Source: Bacteroides sp. (lineage in GTDB: Bacteria; Bacteroidota; Bacteroidia; Bacteroidales; Bacteroidaceae). Taken from it: 10,262 nucleotides of DNA. The translations under genes were made by a program, and so were the position numbers. The stretch is from contig JASLDF010000008.1 of the NCBI GenBank assembly GCA_030151635.1, positions 1 through 10,262 on the forward strand. Reading direction: 5' to 3'. Positions 7,432 through 10,262 of this stretch are shown here, piece after piece; position 1 is the first letter of the stretch; every line of letters begins with the position of its first letter. The notes below the pieces were generated by a model. That model was not told the origin of the DNA. It saw nothing but the letters and a program-made list of their open reading frames with translations, and did not search any database.

Positions 7432-7479
7432 TAAAAGTGATGCTCGAAAGTCAAAACTTTCGAGCATCACTTTTATTAT
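7428..7479. terminator. Strong bidirectional terminator with perfect 24-bp stem
   Basis: Bases 7428-7451 pair perfectly with 7456-7479 around the 4-nt loop CAAA. The stem core is GTGATGCTCGAAAGT with A/T-rich feet (ATAATAAAA and TTTTATTAT) that supply the U-rich tail in both directions. The stem begins in the last codon of the MFS gene, includes its whole TAA stop (7429-7431), and ends 3 bp from the stop codon of the convergent thioredoxin gene. It therefore serves both genes. Confidence 0.93.
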
Positions 7480-7482
7480 CTA

Positions 7483-7758
7483 TTATTTTGAAAAATAATC
7501 TAAGACGGTAACAAGGGCTTCTGGAGTAAATTTCCCAATATTCTTCCACACGACTTTTTGTTTTTGAACCAAAACTAGTGTCGGCAACGATCGAATCTCA
7601 TACTCGATGGCTAAATTTACATTATCCTCCGTATTGATATATTGAAAATCTATACTATGGTTGAATTGCTGTTGAAGATTCTCAATTTGTGGTCTTAGTA
7701 TTTTACACATACCACACCAGTCTGAGTAGAAAAAATAGAGTGTTGTAGGTTTATTCAT
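7483..7758 (-). CDS. Small thioredoxin-fold protein
   Basis: This is a 91-residue thioredoxin-like protein. The redox site is Y-S-D-W-C-G-M-C-K with C15 and C18, a WCGMC variant of the usual WCGPC. The cis-proline loop is S-L-P-T-L (P59), and G-K-F-T at 75-78 matches the conserved glycine region before the last helix. It has no signal peptide from this start, so it is probably a cytoplasmic dithiol oxidoreductase. It begins at the core strand preceding the active site, so the usual first strand and helix of thioredoxin are missing or reduced. I chose ATG 7758 (M-N-K-P-T-T-L-Y-F-F). The frame stays open to an ATG at 7872, which would give 129 residues, but that 38-residue addition is rich in Tyr, Phe and Leu and unlike thioredoxins, and a near-consensus -7 element lies within it. 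It lies downstream of the WYL regulator on the same strand. Confidence 0.85.
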   Translation of the reverse strand: MNKPTTLYFFYSDWCGMCKILRPQIENLQQQFNHSIDFQYINTEDNVNLAIEYEIRSLPTLVLVQKQKVVWKNIGKFTPEALVTVLDYFSK

Positions 7759-7795
7759 ATCAATAGTTGCGTTATTATTCACTTGTTTAGTTAGG

Positions 7796-7803
7796 TAAAG
7801 ATA
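7796..7803 (-). promoter_or_regulatory. Near-consensus -7 element upstream of the thioredoxin (TATCTTTA on the minus strand)
   Basis: On the minus strand the bases are TATCTTTA, differing from TAnnTTTG only in the last base, 37 nt before the start chosen for the thioredoxin. No -33 element is evident. If used, it would exclude the longer upstream start at 7872. Confidence 0.3.
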
Positions 7804-7899
7804 ATCTTTATTGAAGAATAAAAAGCAGTACTTAAGGGTATAAAAAAGTGAGTAATACCGAAGTACACCCACTTTCTATTCTATTATATAACCCTAAAG

Positions 7900-8814
7900 C
7901 TAGGAGTACATCTTTGCCAATTTAGTAATTTCCGCAACAATCTCTTCTTTAAACCATGCTGGAGAAATAACTTCCACATCGGCTCCTTTAGAAAGAATTT
8001 CTTGTTTAAAATCGTACGTAGGTACCAACTGATACTCAAATAAACTAAACTGAGCGTCAGATGTTCCTCCATTAATCAGTTTTTGAGAATGATGAAGTGG
8101 CAAACTCTCTAGGTAGTTTGCCTGACTTCTAGTAACCTTTAATATTACTTTTTCACTAGCCATCTCGTCGTTATGAATAATACCAAAACTGTCTTTGTAG
8201 TATTCTTCGGCACTAAAATTTAGAGGAAAATCAAAATTATCAGTTTGAGTAACAACATCGGTAATTCGATCCAAACCATATGTTTTAAGACTATTCGTTT
8301 TTCCATCGACCGCAACAACGTACCATCTTTGCTTAAATAGTTTTACGAAATAGGGAGATACTACAACTTTCTTTGGAACTTTAGTCGTAAACTTTTGATA
8401 AGTGATTTGTATTTTCTTCCCTTTAGAAATGCATTCTACAATCTCTTGTAAATACTTCTGACCAGAAGGGATATTCTCAAGCTGAATACGATCATTAACT
8501 TTATTACCTACATTCAACACATTACTTATGGAGAAAGAATTAAATAACCACGTTTGAGTTTGAGACAACTCCGACTCCGAAGCATTTGCTATTGAATACT
8601 TGTATCCATCTTTAGGATTACATACAATACCAATATCAAATAATTCTTCAACCTTCGATTTATGGTTATTAAAGGTGCGCTTAGGTAACTCCTCACCTGT
8701 TTCATTCAAGGAGCTTCGTTGCCATTTAGAATCCAAGTCATTAAATGATATAGCTTCGGCTCTTGCAATCGTATCAACAAGCCATACATAACGTTTTATT
8801 AGATGTGCAGACAT
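7900..8814 (-). CDS. WYL-domain transcriptional regulator (HTH-WYL)
   Basis: This is a 304-residue protein. The N-terminal 75 residues have the look of a winged helix-turn-helix, with a likely recognition region around L-P-K-R-T-F-N-N-H-K-S-K-V-E-E-L-F (43-59) followed by the wing-like G-Y-K-Y-S-I. The WYL domain spans about 120-215: I-Q-I-T-Y-Q-K-F (136-142), V-S-P-Y-F-V-K-L-F-K-Q-R-W-Y-V-V-A (152-168, the W164-Y165-V166 signature) and Y-G-L-D-R-I (179-184). Residues 220-304 form the C-terminal extension usual in this family. WYL domains sense ligands, often nucleic acids or nucleotides, and these proteins act as repressors or activators, frequently of their own or nearby genes. The target here is unknown. 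The ATG start is preceded by A-rich sequence. It stands between gltS (207 bp upstream) and the thioredoxin (141 bp downstream), all on the minus strand. Confidence 0.9.
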   Translation of the reverse strand: MSAHLIKRYVWLVDTIARAEAISFNDLDSKWQRSSLNETGEELPKRTFNNHKSKVEELFDIGIVCNPKDGYKYSIANASESELSQTQTWLFNSFSISNVLNVGNKVNDRIQLENIPSGQKYLQEIVECISKGKKIQITYQKFTTKVPKKVVVSPYFVKLFKQRWYVVAVDGKTNSLKTYGLDRITDVVTQTDNFDFPLNFSAEEYYKDSFGIIHNDEMASEKVILKVTRSQANYLESLPLHHSQKLINGGTSDAQFSLFEYQLVPTYDFKQEILSKGADVEVISPAWFKEEIVAEITKLAKMYS

Positions 8815-9021
8815 AGCATTTATTTTAAAGTTAATATCAATATCTATTTCAATTGAAAGTAGATACTACAAAGGAAGACATCGGTTACGCCAATTGTTGG
8901 CTTAAGGTAAAGAATAAACAATTCAAGACCCTCATTTACATCGAATATTTACATATCGACCTTAGTCTTTCTCTAATATATCTAATTAATTTTATTTAGA
9001 ACACTACTATTACTAAATATT
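8815..9021. other. Intergenic region between gltS and the WYL regulator, with a small inverted repeat
   Basis: These 207 bp separate the gltS stop from the WYL regulator start. A 13-bp imperfect palindrome at 8889-8901 (GCCAA, TTG, TTGGC) lies 75 bp before the regulator start and could be an operator. The part nearest gltS is A/T-rich and shows no convincing terminator hairpin, so read-through from gltS into the regulator cannot be excluded. Confidence 0.35.
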
Positions 9022-10227
9022 TTAAATAAATGTTACGAATACATTGATGATCAGGGCATTTAGAATATCGATAAAAAAAGCACCTACCATAGGGATAATT
9101 AGGAAAGATTTAAAGGAAGGACCAAATCGATTTGTCACTGCTTGAATATTAGCAACAGCAGTAGCAGTAGCTCCAAGTCCAAATCCACAATGACCAGCAC
9201 TTAAAACTATTGCATCATAATCTTTTCCCATAGTTCGATAAGTAATGATACCTGCATAAAGAAGCATCATAATGACCTGTACAATCAAAATAACAAGTAT
9301 AGGTAATGCCAATTGAACAACCAGCCATAACTTGAGTGACATGAGGGCTGTAGCTAGAAATAAAGATAAGCCAATATTGCCCAGTATATCTACAGGCTCA
9401 TTATCGATTTCTTTTTTAAAGAGATGTGTTATTGAATTTCGAATTAAAACACCAATAAATAAACACCATACAAAAGTTGGCAGTTTAAATTGGTATTGAG
9501 AGTTCCAATCGGCAATGTATGTTCCAACCACCAAACAAACAGAAAGCATTGCTACAGTTTGAAATATAGTCCGATAGGTTACTTTTCGATCTGTAAATTC
9601 CTCCTCCACAATTTCATGAGTATCTTCTTGCTCATCTAATTCTTCGGGACTTAACTCCTTAACGTTATTCTTCTTCAATAAACGATGTGCCAGTGGGCCA
9701 CCAATTATTCCTCCAAAAATAAGTCCAAAAGTAGCACAAGCCATTCCAATCTCTTTTGCATTGTGTAATGGAACAGCACTTGCTAAAAATGTATCAGCCC
9801 AACCTCCTGCCGTACCATGTCCACCAGTAAGAGATATTGACCCTGCTACAAGACCGAACCTTAAATCTAAATTCAATAATTTAGCCATTCCAATCCCAAC
9901 GAAGTCTTGAAAACAAATAAATGCAGCACAAACTACTAAGAAAATAGCCAATGCCTTCCCTCCCTTAACCAGCTGAGCAAAATCTGCATTAAGTCCTATC
10001 GAAGAAAAGAATATAAGCATCATTGCATCTTGAAACTGCTCATCAAACTCAAATTCAACACCAGTTATGGCAAACACAATCCAAGCTAATAATGCAATGA
10101 TAAAACCACCTACTACAGGCTCCGGAATATTGTATTTTTGAAAAAAAGTGATGTGGTGAACTAATCCTCTACCTAAAAAGAGAACCAAACAAGCGAGCAT
10201 TAATGTTTCGAAGATACCAAAATTCAT
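9022..10227 (-). CDS. gltS: Sodium/glutamate symporter GltS
   Basis: This is a 401-residue inner-membrane protein, the same length as the E. coli GltS family type. Two hydrophobic halves each carry the glycine-rich loop that forms the transport path in this family: G-S-I-S-L-T-G-G-H-G-T-A-G-G-W (129-143) and G-H-C-G-F-G-L-G-A-T-A-T-A-V-A-N (345-360). The halves are joined by a cytoplasmic linker at about 183-220 that is strikingly acidic (E-L-S-P-E-E-L-D-E-Q-E-D). Other family marks are P-E-P-V-V-G-G (35-41) early and N-R-F-G-P-S-F-K-S-F-L-I-I-P (366-379) near the end. It should import glutamate driven by the Na+ gradient. Related members may carry other dicarboxylates or amino acids, so the exact substrate is inferred. 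Only 35 bp upstream are visible, so its promoter lies at or beyond the right edge. Confidence 0.93.
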   Translation of the reverse strand: MNFGIFETLMLACLVLFLGRGLVHHITFFQKYNIPEPVVGGFIIALLAWIVFAITGVEFEFDEQFQDAMMLIFFSSIGLNADFAQLVKGGKALAIFLVVCAAFICFQDFVGIGMAKLLNLDLRFGLVAGSISLTGGHGTAGGWADTFLASAVPLHNAKEIGMACATFGLIFGGIIGGPLAHRLLKKNNVKELSPEELDEQEDTHEIVEEEFTDRKVTYRTIFQTVAMLSVCLVVGTYIADWNSQYQFKLPTFVWCLFIGVLIRNSITHLFKKEIDNEPVDILGNIGLSLFLATALMSLKLWLVVQLALPILVILIVQVIMMLLYAGIITYRTMGKDYDAIVLSAGHCGFGLGATATAVANIQAVTNRFGPSFKSFLIIPMVGAFFIDILNALIINVFVTFI

Positions 10228-10262
10228 ACAATTCGTTTTTAATGGTTAGGTCGGACAAATAA

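Noticed and set aside
7884..8791. Short frames overlapping the WYL regulator (7884-8072 minus, 8600-8791 plus)
   Set aside because: Both are out of frame or antisense within a complete, motif-supported gene.
7900..8814. WYL protein as the regulator of the helicase-PLD candidate defence gene (BrxR/CapW-like)
   Set aside because: It lies about 2 kb beyond the start of the helicase gene, with an unrelated MFS gene and a terminator between them, and no shared operator was seen, so linkage is not supported.
1..10262. CRISPR arrays, tRNA or rRNA genes, insertion sequences, integrase or attachment sites
   Set aside because: Reading both strands showed no regularly spaced repeats, no cloverleaf-like sequence, no transposase or integrase motif, and no long direct repeats.

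Overview
The window looks like an ordinary chromosomal stretch from a low-GC member of the Bacteroidota. The evidence for this is the cold-shock protein with the basic N-terminal extension seen in that phylum, translation starts preceded by A/T-rich sequence rather than Shine-Dalgarno motifs, and at least one exact match to the Bacteroidota -7 promoter element (TAnnTTTG). A marine Marinilabiliales-type organism would fit the composition and gene content, but that is only a guess.

Layout from left to right. A truncated HD-domain phosphohydrolase (minus strand, running off the left edge) is divergent from a metallophosphoesterase (plus). A gene-free stretch of about 450 bp with two hairpins follows, then a cold-shock-domain protein (plus). 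A perfect 32-bp palindrome acts as the likely shared terminator between that gene and a convergent 1196-residue SF1 helicase carrying a C-terminal PLD nuclease-like domain (minus). A 311-bp divergent intergenic region separates the helicase from a MosC/YbjJ-type MFS transporter (plus). A very long hairpin terminator separates the transporter from a convergent small thioredoxin. Upstream of the thioredoxin on the same minus strand are a WYL-domain transcriptional regulator and a GltS-type sodium/glutamate symporter.

The genes do not form one pathway. Most are single-gene transcription units. The minus-strand series gltS, WYL regulator and thioredoxin is collinear, but its gaps (207 bp, and 141 bp with the thioredoxin start chosen here) leave co-transcription open.

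The strongest candidate for an unusual biological system is the helicase-PLD fusion. Its architecture (SF1 UPF1/COG1112-like helicase with an HKD motif at the C-terminus, in a single stand-alone gene) matches the description of type II Mokosh anti-phage defence (MkoC). That assignment rests on visible motifs and architecture, not on an alignment. No other defence gene, integrase, transposase, tRNA, rRNA or CRISPR array was seen.
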